Of a stretch of DNA of 32,012 nt, positions 1 to 11,701 are shown piece by piece. Location: positions 1 to 32,012 of the forward strand of contig JADZBH010000043.1 of assembly GCA_020852175.1 (NCBI GenBank). Direction: 5' to 3'. Origin of the DNA: Bryobacterales bacterium (GTDB lineage: Bacteria > Acidobacteriota > Terriglobia > Bryobacterales > Bryobacteraceae). A program made the translations under genes and the position numbers. Below the pieces are notes generated by a model, which was not told the origin of the DNA, searched no databases, and saw only the letters and a list, made by a program, of their open reading frames with translations. How positions within the stretch are numbered: the stretch's first letter is position 1; each line of letters opens with the position of its first letter.

Positions 1-61
1 CCAGCCGCCTCACGGCGGCCAGCTTGAACTCCTTCGTGAATAGCCTTCTCGACAATCCCAT
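1..61 (-). CDS. IS3-family transposase OrfA, N-terminal fragment (window edge)
   Basis: The first 20 residues read MGLSRRLFTKEFKLAAVRRL, which is the typical beginning of the IS3/IS911 OrfA helix-turn-helix protein (an R-x-F-T-x-E-F-K-x-x-A-V pattern). OrfA binds the element's ends and, after programmed frameshifting, is fused to the OrfB DDE integrase domain. The ATG at 61 is preceded by GGAG nine bases upstream. The gene is cut by the window edge, so completeness is unknown. The transposase points away from the rest of the window. Confidence 0.75.
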   Translation of the reverse strand, partial: MGLSRRLFTKEFKLAAVRRL

Positions 62-121
62 GACTCAATTCTCCATTCGATGGATTTTGAGTCTTAACCG
101 TTTGTCTCACAACTGGGGGCA
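1..121 (-). mobile_element. IS3-type insertion sequence, left terminal part, runs off window
   Basis: Read on the minus strand, the element starts at about 121 with TGCCCCCAGTTGTGAGAC. IS3-family terminal repeats usually begin with TG. A ribosome site and the first codons of an OrfA transposase follow within 60 bp. The boundary at 121 is inferred from the TG end and from the abrupt interruption of a small reading frame there. Most of the element lies outside the window, so the other end and target duplication cannot be checked. Confidence 0.6.
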
Positions 122-274
122 AGTCCAACGCGCCGCTTCTATCCGTTTCCGCCGCAGGACATCTTCAGCCGCCATGCGGACCTTGGCGCGGTCTATGCCA
201 GCCACTTCGGCGGGGATTGATCCCCGTAGTTCGCCGCCGAGGAGACCGGCACGGATCTTAAATTGTGTGAGCAT
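107..274 (-). pseudogene. Small unknown ORF truncated by the IS3-type element
   Basis: An open frame of 55 codons starts at ATG 274 and stops at a TGA inside the IS end. Native residues run to about residue 51 and then continue into IS sequence (ending C-P-Q-L). The protein is charged and probably helical, with a segment AAEDVLRRKRIEAARW near the break. I do not recognise it. It begins only 35 bp after the 3' end of tRNA-Glu and has no clear ribosome site, so it may be read through from the tRNA or be non-coding. What favours a real gene is the abrupt loss of sense exactly at the presumed IS boundary. The original C-terminus lies beyond the element and outside the window. Confidence 0.4.
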
Positions 275-308
275 GTATGAGCAGAAACGCTCTAGGTTAT
301 TGGTTTGA

Positions 309-383
309 TGGTAGCGCTAACGGGAATCGAACCCGTATTTAAGCCTTGAGAGGGCTCCGTCCTAACCGTTAGACGATAGCGCC
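309..383 (-). tRNA. tRNA-Glu (anticodon CTC)
   Basis: A full cloverleaf can be folded on the minus strand. The acceptor is GGCGCTA paired with TAGCGCT (one G-T pair). The anticodon stem GAGCC/GGCTT encloses the loop CTCTCAA, giving anticodon CTC for GAG codons. The T arm ACGGG-TTCGATT-CCCGT is intact. Discriminator A and an encoded CCA end follow (309-311). It is divergent from carA, with about 228 bp between them, and lies just upstream of the IS-truncated small ORF. Confidence 0.95.
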
Positions 384-544
384 ACAAACACTGGCTTAAG
401 TTTACCATGTGCCGCGTGCGGGAGAGTGGCCTTTGTAACGGCTGTCAGCATGAGAGGCATGGAAGTGGCCGGCGTCGAGAAGCTGGCTAGCAGCGAAGTA
501 TCCGGCTGTCGCCCCGCAGCCCCACGGACGGATCGTTCTCCGGT

Positions 545-574
545 TTGCACAATCCCTCCGTGGCATGTTGAAAT
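545..574 (+). promoter_or_regulatory. Possible carA promoter
   Basis: TTGCAC (545-550) and TGAAAT (569-574) are separated by 18 bp and would start transcription about 30 bp before the TTG start of carA. The match to a sigma-70 promoter is only moderate. The rest of the 384-611 gap between tRNA-Glu and carA shows no convincing riboswitch or attenuator. Confidence 0.25.
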
Positions 575-611
575 GGAGATTACCACTTCCCCACCACAGA
601 GGAGTAACCGA

Positions 612-1748
612 TTGGAAAAGTCGATCCTCGCCCTGGAGGACGGAACAGTCTTCGAGGGCAGGTCCTTTGGTGCGCCCACAACCACAAGCGGCGAAGTCGT
701 TTTCAATACTTCCATCACCGGTTATCAGGAAATCTTCACGGACCCCTCCTATTCCGGCCAGATCGTCGTTCTCACAAACCCTCAGATCGGCAACTACGGC
801 GCCAACCCCGACGACTCGGAATCGGTCAGGCCGTTCATCGAAGGGCTTGTCGTGCGTGACTTTTCGCCTCTAGCCAGCAATTGGCGCAGCGAGGAGGGGG
901 CCTGCCAGTTCCTGTCTCGCAACGGATTGCCGGTTGCCAGCGACATCGACACGCGCGCCCTCGTCCGCCGCCTGCGCACGCGCGGCGTCATGCGCGGCGT
1001 TCTGTCCGGCAACGGCGGCGATCCGGTGAAACTCGTCGAACAGGCCCGCGCCATCCCCTCCATGTCAGGGCTCGATCTCGCCACGCGCGTCTCCACCCTG
1101 GAACAGTACAAATGGAGCGAAGGCGTCAGCCCGGTCTCTGAGTCCGATCTCACCGGCGATCCCGCCGCTCCGCGGTTCCACGTCGTCGCCTACGACTTCG
1201 GCATCAAGCGCAACATCCTCCGCCGACTGGTCCACGTGGGCGCCCACGTCACCGTCGTCCCGGCGCTCACCACGGCCAAGGATGTTCTCGCCCTCAAGCC
1301 CGACGGCGTCTTTCTCTCCAATGGCCCCGGAGATCCGGAACCGCTCCAGCACCAGGCCGAACAGGTCCGGAAGCTCATCGGCAAGACGCCGGTTTTCGGC
1401 ATCTGCCTCGGCCTTCAACTGCTTGGCCTCGCCCTGGGCGGCAAGACATTCAAGCTCAAATTCGGCCACCGTGGCGCGAACCACCCGGTGCTCAACCGCC
1501 TGACCAACAGGGTGGAGATCACCTCGCAGAACCACGGTTTTGCGGTCGATCCGGACTCGATGCCCGATTCAGCCGTCGAACTGACGCACATCAACCTGAA
1601 CGACCAGACACTCGAGGGTTTCCGTCACAAATCCGAACCTGTGTTCTGCGTGCAGTACCACCCCGAGGCCTCGCCCGGTCCGCATGACTCCCACTACCTG
1701 TTCGATGACTTCGCGGCGATGATGGCCCAGTTTCAAAAGAAGCCCTAA
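612..1748 (+). CDS. carA: Carbamoyl-phosphate synthase small (glutaminase) subunit
   Basis: CarA hydrolyses glutamine and passes ammonia to CarB for carbamoyl-phosphate, the precursor of pyrimidines and arginine, in the cytoplasm. The protein has the CPSase small-chain N-terminal domain (about residues 1-150, with the G-Y-Q-E motif) and a class I glutaminase domain. The nucleophile is Cys265 in G-I-C-L-G and the rest of the triad is His350/Glu352 in H-P-E. The frame is open from 426, but I place the start at TTG 612 because AGGAG (600-604) sits seven bases before it and the resulting 378 aa matches the family. An ATG at 573 lacks a ribosome site. It is followed after six bases by carB, so the two are co-transcribed. 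Identity is certain; the start is likely. Confidence 0.96.
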   Translation: MEKSILALEDGTVFEGRSFGAPTTTSGEVVFNTSITGYQEIFTDPSYSGQIVVLTNPQIGNYGANPDDSESVRPFIEGLVVRDFSPLASNWRSEEGACQFLSRNGLPVASDIDTRALVRRLRTRGVMRGVLSGNGGDPVKLVEQARAIPSMSGLDLATRVSTLEQYKWSEGVSPVSESDLTGDPAAPRFHVVAYDFGIKRNILRRLVHVGAHVTVVPALTTAKDVLALKPDGVFLSNGPGDPEPLQHQAEQVRKLIGKTPVFGICLGLQLLGLALGGKTFKLKFGHRGANHPVLNRLTNRVEITSQNHGFAVDPDSMPDSAVELTHINLNDQTLEGFRHKSEPVFCVQYHPEASPGPHDSHYLFDDFAAMMAQFQKKP

Positions 1749-1754
1749 ACTCCG

Positions 1755-4985
<3,231 letters not shown>

Positions 4986-5011
4986 CGTCCTCCACTTGGA
5001 GTCCCTGCGGA

Positions 5012-5026
5012 AGCCGCCGGGCGGCT
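5012..5026 (+). repeat. GC-rich hairpin downstream of carB
   Basis: AGCCGCC and GGCGGCT form a perfect 7-bp inverted repeat separated by one base, 27 bp after the carB stop codon. It could mark the end of the carAB transcript, but no T-tract follows, so a factor-independent terminator is not supported. The rest of the 4986-5173 gap shows nothing else I can name. Confidence 0.25.
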
Positions 5027-5173
5027 CACGTCCCGTCAAATCTGTACCTGTCTCTGATCTTTTCCCGGCCTCGGGAATGCTGTAAGCTCGGAGCGGCCGT
5101 TGGCGGACAGCGGCTGTTAGCTGCGAGTGGATGGAAGGGCCGCATACTTCGGTGGCGGCGGTTCGAGGGTTCC

Positions 5174-6403
5174 ATGACGAACAGACGGGCGTTCTTGCAG
5201 GCGATGCTGGCATCGCCGGGCGGTGTGGCGTATCTGCGTGCGGCGCAGGCATCGGCTCCGATGAAGATCAAGCGGGTGGAGACGGTCCATTGGAAGTCGC
5301 GCGACGACGCGCCATTTTGGCCGCATTGGACGTGGGTGAAAATTGAAACCGATACCGGCGTGACGGGTATCGGGGAGACCTACCCGCGCGGCGCCAACGA
5401 AGCGGCGGCGGTCCACAATGTGGCGAACCGTCTCATCGGCAGCGACCCTCGCGACATCGAGAGGATCTGGGCCGACCTCTATCATTCGTTCGATTTTCAG
5501 GTAGCGGGCGGAGCGGAAATGCGCGCTTTGAGCGCGATCGACCTAGCCCTGTGGGACCTGCTCGGGCGGTCGCTTCGCACGCCCGTGTACCGGCTCCTGG
5601 GCGGACGTTCCAATCAACGCGTGCGTCTTTACAATACCTGCTTCCCGTATAAATACGACTTCCTGAAGGAGCCGGAAAAGATCATGCGCGAACTGATTGA
5701 AACACGCGGCATCCGGGCGATCAAGGTATGGCCGTTCGACGGGGCCGCGCGGCGCTCGGCGCGGCAGTACATCACGCAGGATCAGATCGACGAGGCGTTG
5801 AAACCGGTGCGGGCGTTGCGCGACGCATTTGGTGAGTCGATCGAAATCGCGCTGGAATTTCATTCGAATTGGAACCTGCCATCGGCGATCCGGATCGCCA
5901 GGGCACTAGAGCCTTACAGGCCGATGTGGCTCGAGGATTTGTTGATGCCTGGCAATCCGGATCAGTATCGCGAGTTAGCGCAAGCAACCTCGCTGCCGCT
6001 GACCATTGGCGAGCGAATGGCCGGCAAGTTGTCATTTGAGCAGCTATTGGAAGCGCGGGCGGCCAAGTTTGTCATGTTCGACGTAACCTGGTGCGGCGGG
6101 CTCACCGAGGCCCGGAAGATCGCGGCGATGGCGGATGCGTACCAGCTTCCCGTGGCGCCGCACACCGCGGGAGGGCCGCTGTTGTTCTATGCCTCGACGC
6201 ACCTGACAACGGCTGCAACCAACGTTTGGATTCAGGAGAGCTGCCAGCGGTTCTACGAGCGCGACTGGCCGGCGATGCTGGAGAATCCGATCGTTCCGGC
6301 CGGAGGAACGATTACCGCGCCAGAGGGGCCTGGGTTGGGAATGGAGATCAAGAAGGAGACGTGGGAGCACCCGGCTGCCATACGGCAGATCAGTGGCGGG
6401 TAA
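5174..6403 (+). CDS. Tat-exported enolase-superfamily enzyme, acid-sugar dehydratase type
   Basis: This 409-aa protein belongs to the mandelate racemase/sugar-acid dehydratase group, whose members abstract the proton alpha to a carboxylate. The start at ATG 5174 follows GAGGG and gives a leader TNRRAFLQA plus hydrophobic residues, a Tat export signal. The barrel carries metal ligands Glu228, Glu254 and Glu280 and a general-base His330. These are spaced 26, 26 and 50 residues, exactly the spacing in mandelate racemase. Glu228 is in E-F-H, so His230 could act as in galactonate dehydratase. Lys184 lies in K-V-W-P-F. The substrate is probably an aldonate or uronate, but it is not determinable here. 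The family is normally cytoplasmic, so export is notable. It is convergent with the next gene. Confidence 0.88.
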   Translation: MTNRRAFLQAMLASPGGVAYLRAAQASAPMKIKRVETVHWKSRDDAPFWPHWTWVKIETDTGVTGIGETYPRGANEAAAVHNVANRLIGSDPRDIERIWADLYHSFDFQVAGGAEMRALSAIDLALWDLLGRSLRTPVYRLLGGRSNQRVRLYNTCFPYKYDFLKEPEKIMRELIETRGIRAIKVWPFDGAARRSARQYITQDQIDEALKPVRALRDAFGESIEIALEFHSNWNLPSAIRIARALEPYRPMWLEDLLMPGNPDQYRELAQATSLPLTIGERMAGKLSFEQLLEARAAKFVMFDVTWCGGLTEARKIAAMADAYQLPVAPHTAGGPLLFYASTHLTTAATNVWIQESCQRFYERDWPAMLENPIVPAGGTITAPEGPGLGMEIKKETWEHPAAIRQISGG

Positions 6404-6459
6404 GACGCGGCAGGCTCCCGGCGCATCAGCCGCGCGCGGCCGTCATCCGTTTCACGGGA

Positions 6460-8871
6460 TTACCGCTGCGGAGCGAACTCAGGAAAGTCGTAATAAATGC
6501 GATTCCATTCCACGCGCTTGGTGTACTGTCTTCCATGGTGGAAGTTGTTGATGTTCGTCATGGTTTGTTCCACCAGTTCGAGTCCGGTAACCAGAAATAG
6601 ATTGGCCCGGTAGAGAACGCCCAAATCCGATGTGTGGTCGATGACTTCGGCGAACTTCGTGGTGGTCCTGCGCCCCAGAAGGCTCGCCTGCGTGAACAGA
6701 CGTAGGCTTTCATCCAACCTGTGGACGAATGCAGGACCGGCTGGCTCCTTGCGCAGCCGGAAGGCGTTGTCGAAAGCAATGTATCCCTGGCGCGCGGTGA
6801 CGAGGGTTTCAAGCAGCAGTGCGTACGACTCCGTTTTGTTCTTCAGGTAGTTCAGTTCCTCCCGTCCCTGTGGAGAGACGTGCCGCGCGGCGCGATCCAA
6901 TGCCAGCACCGCCTTGTTCAGCAACCGAACACTGCGGGTGAAGTACCGGACCTGGTCATGGCTGCGGCTAATGAACCCCTCCCAGTTCAAGGGCCCGTCG
7001 AAGGGATTGGGCTGCTTATAGAGACGGTAAGCGAGGGCGACTTCGGGAATGACTCCGCAACATCCGAAGTTACTCCGGCCCGTCCAGCCGAGATACTCCT
7101 CATTCTCCTCCAAGGTGCGGAAGGCAGCCTCCATGTCCTTGGCTGCATCCTCGCCAAAGATGCGCCGAGCATAGCTTGCGTAGAATTCCGCGGGAGTCAG
7201 CTTCGGATTCCAGGAGCCCTGTGCCAAGTAGAGATAATTCTGCTCGGTTCCTCGCGGCCGGTTCAATTGGCCTGCAAAGCCCGTGACGCCGTTTTCGAGG
7301 GAGCCCAGGAGCACCCGGTCCCGGTAGTAAAGATTCACGTTGAACTGCATGCCGAACATCGCGCTGTCGTCGTCCATGCGCGGCACAAGCGTGCGCTCCC
7401 GTTCGGCCATGCCGCCAAAATCCTCCATCGGCACCCCGGTGGGAGTCCAGATTGCGCTTGATTCCATGTCCGTGAACGGAACGTCCTTCGCGAATATCCT
7501 GTCCAGGAAGGGGAGCACGAAAGCCCGTCCGATGCCGCCGATTCCCAACTTCGCCTGCGGCGCGATCCGGTCCCTTGCGGAAATGATCTGCCGCGCGATG
7601 TGAATCGATCCAATGTTCGAGTCGAGCACGACGCTGGGATTGCGCTCGTATGCCGTGAACGGCGCCCATAAATTCAACAGACCATCGTACTTGCCGCGCT
7701 CGCCAATCAGAAAGTTTCGATCCTGCTCGGCGGGGCAGTTCGGAAACATCTCCGGAAGATACAGAAAATAGCCGTCCGCCTCCGGATAGGTTTCCACCAG
7801 CGCCTGGAAGCGGCTTTCGTTGATTTCGTGCAACACCGGATCGGCCGGGCACATGTGCGTCGCCAGGATCGGGTGAAAGGGAATGTCCAGGTTGGTTGCG
7901 CGCCGGGCATATCGCGCCAGGTTCCCAGGCAAGGTGGACGGATCGATGCACAGCCACACCTTGATCTTGCGGAACTTCGCGTACCGGATGATCTCCTTCA
8001 GGAAGGCTCTGGCCGTTATGAACGCCTGCGCGGGCGTTTCGACCTCCTGAAATTCGGCGGGGGCGATCTTCCTTTTGCCCCTAAATAGTTCCTTGCCGAC
8101 AGGAATGTCTTTGACGAGGTGCGAACCGTAGTGGTACCGCCAGGTCAAGTAACCGGTCTCCGGGCCGGTCGCATCGCCCAACAACTTGTGCTCTCCGTTA
8201 TAAGTGAAGTCGATCCAAGGCTCATGCTCAAACCAGAAGAACTGAAGGTAATTCATTTTCATCTTCGCCATTTGATCGAGCATGATTTTCACTTCGGCGA
8301 GATCCATCATTCCCCTGCTGGGGTAGATATTGGAAATGAACAACCCTCGCCGAGGGAACGGGGTTTCGACGCGCCCTGGCAGTACCGGCACCGCGAGGTC
8401 GGCGGCTCTCGCGGGCAGTATGTCTTTCGTGAGCAGGAAGGTGGCGCCAAGCCGCTCGATCAACTCATAGACGGCGTACATCGTGGCGGCCTCATCGTTG
8501 CCACCCGCGATCACCACGGACCTGCCGTACAGTTCCGTCTGTTGAAGTACATAGCCGTCCTTTTTTAGCCCACGAAACACGACAAGTCCTCTATCGGCGG
8601 CTTGACGGGCCAAGGGATTTGACTCCGGACCACCAATGGCAATTGTTACCGCGGCAGGTACCGTTCCGGAGGAGGCCATTACTTCGAGCGAGGCGCCGGA
8701 GAGGGCCCCGACATAGCGGTTCAGTTCATCGGCCAGGACGCGGTGGAAGGGTGGGGCATCCTGCCCGAGAACAATGGTTGCGCCAGGCTTGCTGTTCCGA
8801 ACGAAATAGCCCGGTTGCGCCTGCGCCAGCATAGTCGAGGCAAAGGCGGCTAGCAAAAGTAGAGGTTTCAT
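6460..8871 (-). CDS. Large secreted glycoside hydrolase-like protein
   Basis: An 803-aa protein with a Sec signal peptide (MKPLLLLAAFASTMLAQAQ). The N-terminal 130 residues resemble the alpha/beta domain preceding the barrel in GH20/GH67-type enzymes: a G-Y-V-L stretch, then an A-G-G-N-D-E-A-A-T-M-Y-A-V-Y-E-L helix. A TIM-barrel-like region follows (about 170-480) with a candidate acidic residue Glu374 in Y-L-P-E-M. The C-terminal 300 residues look mostly helical. I cannot place it in a named family. The frame is open upstream to 9015, with in-frame ATGs at 8892 and 8985. I chose 8871 because it gives a clean signal peptide, although no ribosome site is obvious. It probably degrades polysaccharide outside the cytoplasm. 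Confidence 0.7.
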   Translation of the reverse strand: MKPLLLLAAFASTMLAQAQPGYFVRNSKPGATIVLGQDAPPFHRVLADELNRYVGALSGASLEVMASSGTVPAAVTIAIGGPESNPLARQAADRGLVVFRGLKKDGYVLQQTELYGRSVVIAGGNDEAATMYAVYELIERLGATFLLTKDILPARAADLAVPVLPGRVETPFPRRGLFISNIYPSRGMMDLAEVKIMLDQMAKMKMNYLQFFWFEHEPWIDFTYNGEHKLLGDATGPETGYLTWRYHYGSHLVKDIPVGKELFRGKRKIAPAEFQEVETPAQAFITARAFLKEIIRYAKFRKIKVWLCIDPSTLPGNLARYARRATNLDIPFHPILATHMCPADPVLHEINESRFQALVETYPEADGYFLYLPEMFPNCPAEQDRNFLIGERGKYDGLLNLWAPFTAYERNPSVVLDSNIGSIHIARQIISARDRIAPQAKLGIGGIGRAFVLPFLDRIFAKDVPFTDMESSAIWTPTGVPMEDFGGMAERERTLVPRMDDDSAMFGMQFNVNLYYRDRVLLGSLENGVTGFAGQLNRPRGTEQNYLYLAQGSWNPKLTPAEFYASYARRIFGEDAAKDMEAAFRTLEENEEYLGWTGRSNFGCCGVIPEVALAYRLYKQPNPFDGPLNWEGFISRSHDQVRYFTRSVRLLNKAVLALDRAARHVSPQGREELNYLKNKTESYALLLETLVTARQGYIAFDNAFRLRKEPAGPAFVHRLDESLRLFTQASLLGRRTTTKFAEVIDHTSDLGVLYRANLFLVTGLELVEQTMTNINNFHHGRQYTKRVEWNRIYYDFPEFAPQR

Positions 8872-8911
8872 AAAGTTGGCAATCAAGATCATAGTAGCCG
8901 TGGATGGAGCC

Positions 8912-8989
8912 GTACATGCGTCGGCGGCTGTACCGGCGGATCCGGAGCCTCGCAGTGCGTTGTGAGAGAAAGAACGGCGCTGCATGTAC
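8912..8989. repeat. Inverted repeat GTACATGC / GCATGTAC in divergent control region
   Basis: GTACATGC (8912-8919) and GCATGTAC (8982-8989) are perfect inverted copies 62 bp apart, between the divergent glycosidase-like and esterase-like genes. They may be operator half-sites; no regulator gene is nearby. Confidence 0.35.
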
Positions 8990-9047
8990 TGTAGGGAGTA
9001 GAATTCAACTGGCAATCCGGACGCCGCACGGCTGTACCGGGCGATCC
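8926..9047 (+). repeat. 18-bp direct repeat in divergent control region
   Basis: GGCTGTACCGGCGGATCC (8926-8943) and GGCTGTACCGGGCGATCC (9030-9047) match at 16 of 18 positions, 104 bp apart. They share a GTAC core with the inverted repeat in the same region. The region separates two divergently transcribed exported-enzyme genes, so a shared regulator is plausible but unproven. Confidence 0.4.
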
Positions 9048-9071
9048 CTGAGTTTGAAACGGTGAGGTTCC

Positions 9072-10241
9072 ATGTTCAACGAAAAAGCTCGCATATCGAG
9101 ACGTTCAGGATTGAGGAGCATTGGGGCGGCGGGTGCGTCGGTCCTATTCGGCGGCGCCGTGCCTGCCTCTTCCGCCGAACGGAGGGGAGCGGATGAGTAT
9201 CCGCCGGAAGTGACCGGTTATCTGAAGCGGCTCTTCGACCGGAGCGAGCAGCGGTTCGCATTCCGTCCAGACTACCCCGGCGGTCTCAAGGCTTGGCAGC
9301 GTGACGCACGCGCCGAACTCAGACTCCGTTTGGGAATGGACAGAATCGCCGCCGCGGCAGGCAAGCATCGGCCCACAGTGGAAACCGGCGAACCGGCCGA
9401 CATGGGTGAGTACACGCTGCAGAAATGCAGCATCGAGTCCGCTCCGGAAGTGCGGCTGCCTTTCTGGCTGCTCAAGCCGAAAGGCAAGGGTCCCTGGCCG
9501 CTGGGCATCTTTCCTCACGGGCACAGCGCTACGGGGCACAATACGACGGCCGGGGTGTTCTCCAGCGAAACATCGAAACAGTGGGCTCTTTCCGAGGACC
9601 GGGACGTGGCCGTGCAAGCCGCGAAGTCCGGAATGGTGGCGATCGCCCCCGCCGTGCGTGGCATCTCGTGGATCATTCCCGATCTTCGCAAACGCGTGGG
9701 AACCAGTTGCCGCAGTCACGCCATGCAATGCGTGATGGCGGGCCACACCGCGATGGGCGAGAGGGTTTGGGATATGGAACGGCTTCTGGACTGGGCGGTG
9801 GGGCAGCCGGACGTCGATTCCAGGCACATTCTTTCCATGGGCAATTCCGGCGGAGGCATGGTGACCATTTTTCTGGGCGCCAGCGACCGGCGCATCACGG
9901 TCGCGGTTCCGAGTTGCTCGTTCGCCCCTAGCGTCAGCCCGGCCGGATACATCCTGCACTGCCCCTGTAACACCGTGCCGGGAATCATGGATCTGGGCGG
10001 TCTTCCTGGCGTGGCCGGACTTACCGCTCCGCGATACTTTCTGGCGGTCAGTGGCAGGAAAGACAAGCTGTACAACACCGAGGAAATTGAAGCGGCGGCG
10101 GCAACCGTTCAGGGTATCTATCGGGCCGCGGGGCATCCGGAGCGATGCGAGCATCGTTGGGGATCCGAAGGGCATCGCTTCTACAAGGATTTGATGTGGC
10201 CTTTCATCAAGACGGCCCTCGCCGCGCCGGTGGCAGGCTGA
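9072..10241 (+). CDS. Tat-exported alpha/beta hydrolase (esterase-like)
   Basis: A 389-aa protein with a Tat-type leader (SRRSGLRSIGAAGASVLFGG). The fold is that of the acetyl-xylan-esterase/dienelactone-hydrolase group. The nucleophile Ser259 lies in G-N-S-G-G-G, the acid is probably Asp331 in R-K-D-K, and the base is His368 in E-G-H-R. These fall in the expected order and spacing. An H-G-H motif near residue 150 probably forms the oxyanion region. The likely role is removing an ester group from a carbohydrate or plant-derived substrate in the periplasm; the substrate is unknown. A GTGAGG ribosome site precedes the ATG. It is divergent from the large glycosidase-like gene and 104 bp upstream of the Gfo/Idh/MocA gene. 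Confidence 0.82.
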   Translation: MFNEKARISRRSGLRSIGAAGASVLFGGAVPASSAERRGADEYPPEVTGYLKRLFDRSEQRFAFRPDYPGGLKAWQRDARAELRLRLGMDRIAAAAGKHRPTVETGEPADMGEYTLQKCSIESAPEVRLPFWLLKPKGKGPWPLGIFPHGHSATGHNTTAGVFSSETSKQWALSEDRDVAVQAAKSGMVAIAPAVRGISWIIPDLRKRVGTSCRSHAMQCVMAGHTAMGERVWDMERLLDWAVGQPDVDSRHILSMGNSGGGMVTIFLGASDRRITVAVPSCSFAPSVSPAGYILHCPCNTVPGIMDLGGLPGVAGLTAPRYFLAVSGRKDKLYNTEEIEAAAATVQGIYRAAGHPERCEHRWGSEGHRFYKDLMWPFIKTALAAPVAG

Positions 10242-10345
10242 GCCCAAGACGGGCGATTGTTGCACGGAAAATCCAGCGCTGCAACTCACGAATGGCTTGC
10301 GAACGTGGGATAGAATGAACTGTCCCTCCGCACCGGAGCAAAGCC

Positions 10346-11701
10346 ATGAACCATCAGCGAAGGAAGTTCGTGAAGACCGCCGCGGCGGCAATTGCCACCG
10401 CGCGGTTTCCAATTCTCGGCGCCAACGACCGCGTAAATCTCGGCATTATCGGCCTTGGGGGCCGCGGCAACGACCATATGAATTTTTACGGCAAGTTGGA
10501 CGCCGAGTGCCGCATGGCCGCCGTGTGCGACGTGAACCAGGCGGCGCGGGAACGGGCGGCGGCCAAGATCAACAAGGACAAAGGATACTCGCCGAAAGAG
10601 TACACCGACATGCGGACCTTGTTCGAGTCCAAGGACATCGACGCCGTCTCGGTGGCGACGCCGAACCACTGGCACGCGCTGTCGGCCATCTGGGCCTGCC
10701 AGGCCGGGAAAGACGTATACGTCGAAAAGCCCGCCAGCCACAACATTTTTGAAAGTCGCCAGATGGTGGCCGCGGCCCGGAAATACAAGCGCATGGTGCA
10801 GGTTGGCTCTCAAAGCCGTTCCATTCCGCACAAGATGAAGGCCATCCAGATGCTCCGCGAAGGAGCCATCGGGCAGGTCTATCATGTGCGCGGCATCTGT
10901 TACCGGAGGCGCTTTTCCATGGGCGTGGCGCCCGATGAACCTGTGCCAGCAGGTCTCGATTGGGATCTCTTCCTCGGTCCCGCTCAATGGAAGCCCTACA
11001 GCAAGAACAAGTTCGCCTATAACTGGCACTGGTTTTGGGACACAGGCAATGGCGACATCGGCAACCAGGGAGTTCACGAGATGGACATCGCCCTCTGGGC
11101 GCTGGGCAGGACGGGATGGCCGCGAACGGTGTCTTCCACCGGCGGCAAATTCGCATGGAAGGACGACCAGGAGACGCCCAACACGCAGCACGCCGCGTTT
11201 GAGTTCGGCGATTCGCAAATTACCTTCGATGTGCGCAATCTGCCGACGCCTCCCGAAGGACTGGCGCCCATGCGCGGACCCAACTATGTCGGCGACATCT
11301 TCTTCGGCGATGCCGGTTTTCTTGTACTGGACTACGGCGGCTTTCAACTTTACAAGAGCACGGCGGGAAACATCAGCGGCGATGCCGCGCGCGGGTCGGG
11401 TGCGGGCGCGAAGGAGAAGTACGAACTGGTTCTCTCTGAAAAGCCTTCCGGCGAAGACACGGTTCCGCACATGAAGAATTTCCTCGACGCCGTGCGTTCG
11501 CGCGACCAGGGGAAGCTGAACGCAGAAATAGCCATTGGGGCGCGTTCGGCCTCGTTCTGCCACCTGGCCAACATTGCCTACCGCGTGGGGCGCACGCTGC
11601 GGCTCGACCAATCGAACGGCCACTTCCTCGGCGACGCCGAGGCGAATTCGCTTCTGACGCGAAATTATCGCGAGCCCTACATCGTGCCTGAAAACGTTTA
11701 G
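10346..11701 (+). CDS. Tat-exported Gfo/Idh/MocA family oxidoreductase
   Basis: A 451-aa NAD(P)-dependent sugar oxidoreductase-like protein. After the Tat leader (NHQRRKFVKTAAAA) it has a Rossmann fold with G-L-G-G-R-G near residue 36, an acidic C-D-V turn at 61-63, the family motif E-K-P (127-129), and a C-terminal substrate domain containing a G-N-Q-G-V-H-E-M-D segment. Members oxidise or reduce sugars, inositols or nucleotide sugars, or use bound NAD for redox-assisted glycoside cleavage. The last mode fits an exported enzyme that cannot recycle free cofactor. GGAG precedes the ATG by seven bases. A TAGAAT hexamer (10311-10316) may be the -10 box. The stop overlaps the convergent nfo stop by four bases. 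Confidence 0.9.
   Translation: MNHQRRKFVKTAAAAIATARFPILGANDRVNLGIIGLGGRGNDHMNFYGKLDAECRMAAVCDVNQAARERAAAKINKDKGYSPKEYTDMRTLFESKDIDAVSVATPNHWHALSAIWACQAGKDVYVEKPASHNIFESRQMVAAARKYKRMVQVGSQSRSIPHKMKAIQMLREGAIGQVYHVRGICYRRRFSMGVAPDEPVPAGLDWDLFLGPAQWKPYSKNKFAYNWHWFWDTGNGDIGNQGVHEMDIALWALGRTGWPRTVSSTGGKFAWKDDQETPNTQHAAFEFGDSQITFDVRNLPTPPEGLAPMRGPNYVGDIFFGDAGFLVLDYGGFQLYKSTAGNISGDAARGSGAGAKEKYELVLSEKPSGEDTVPHMKNFLDAVRSRDQGKLNAEIAIGARSASFCHLANIAYRVGRTLRLDQSNGHFLGDAEANSLLTRNYREPYIVPENV

Noticed and set aside
384..611. Riboswitch or attenuator in the carA leader
   Set aside because: I could not find a recognisable pyrimidine- or arginine-type leader structure or a terminator with T-tract.
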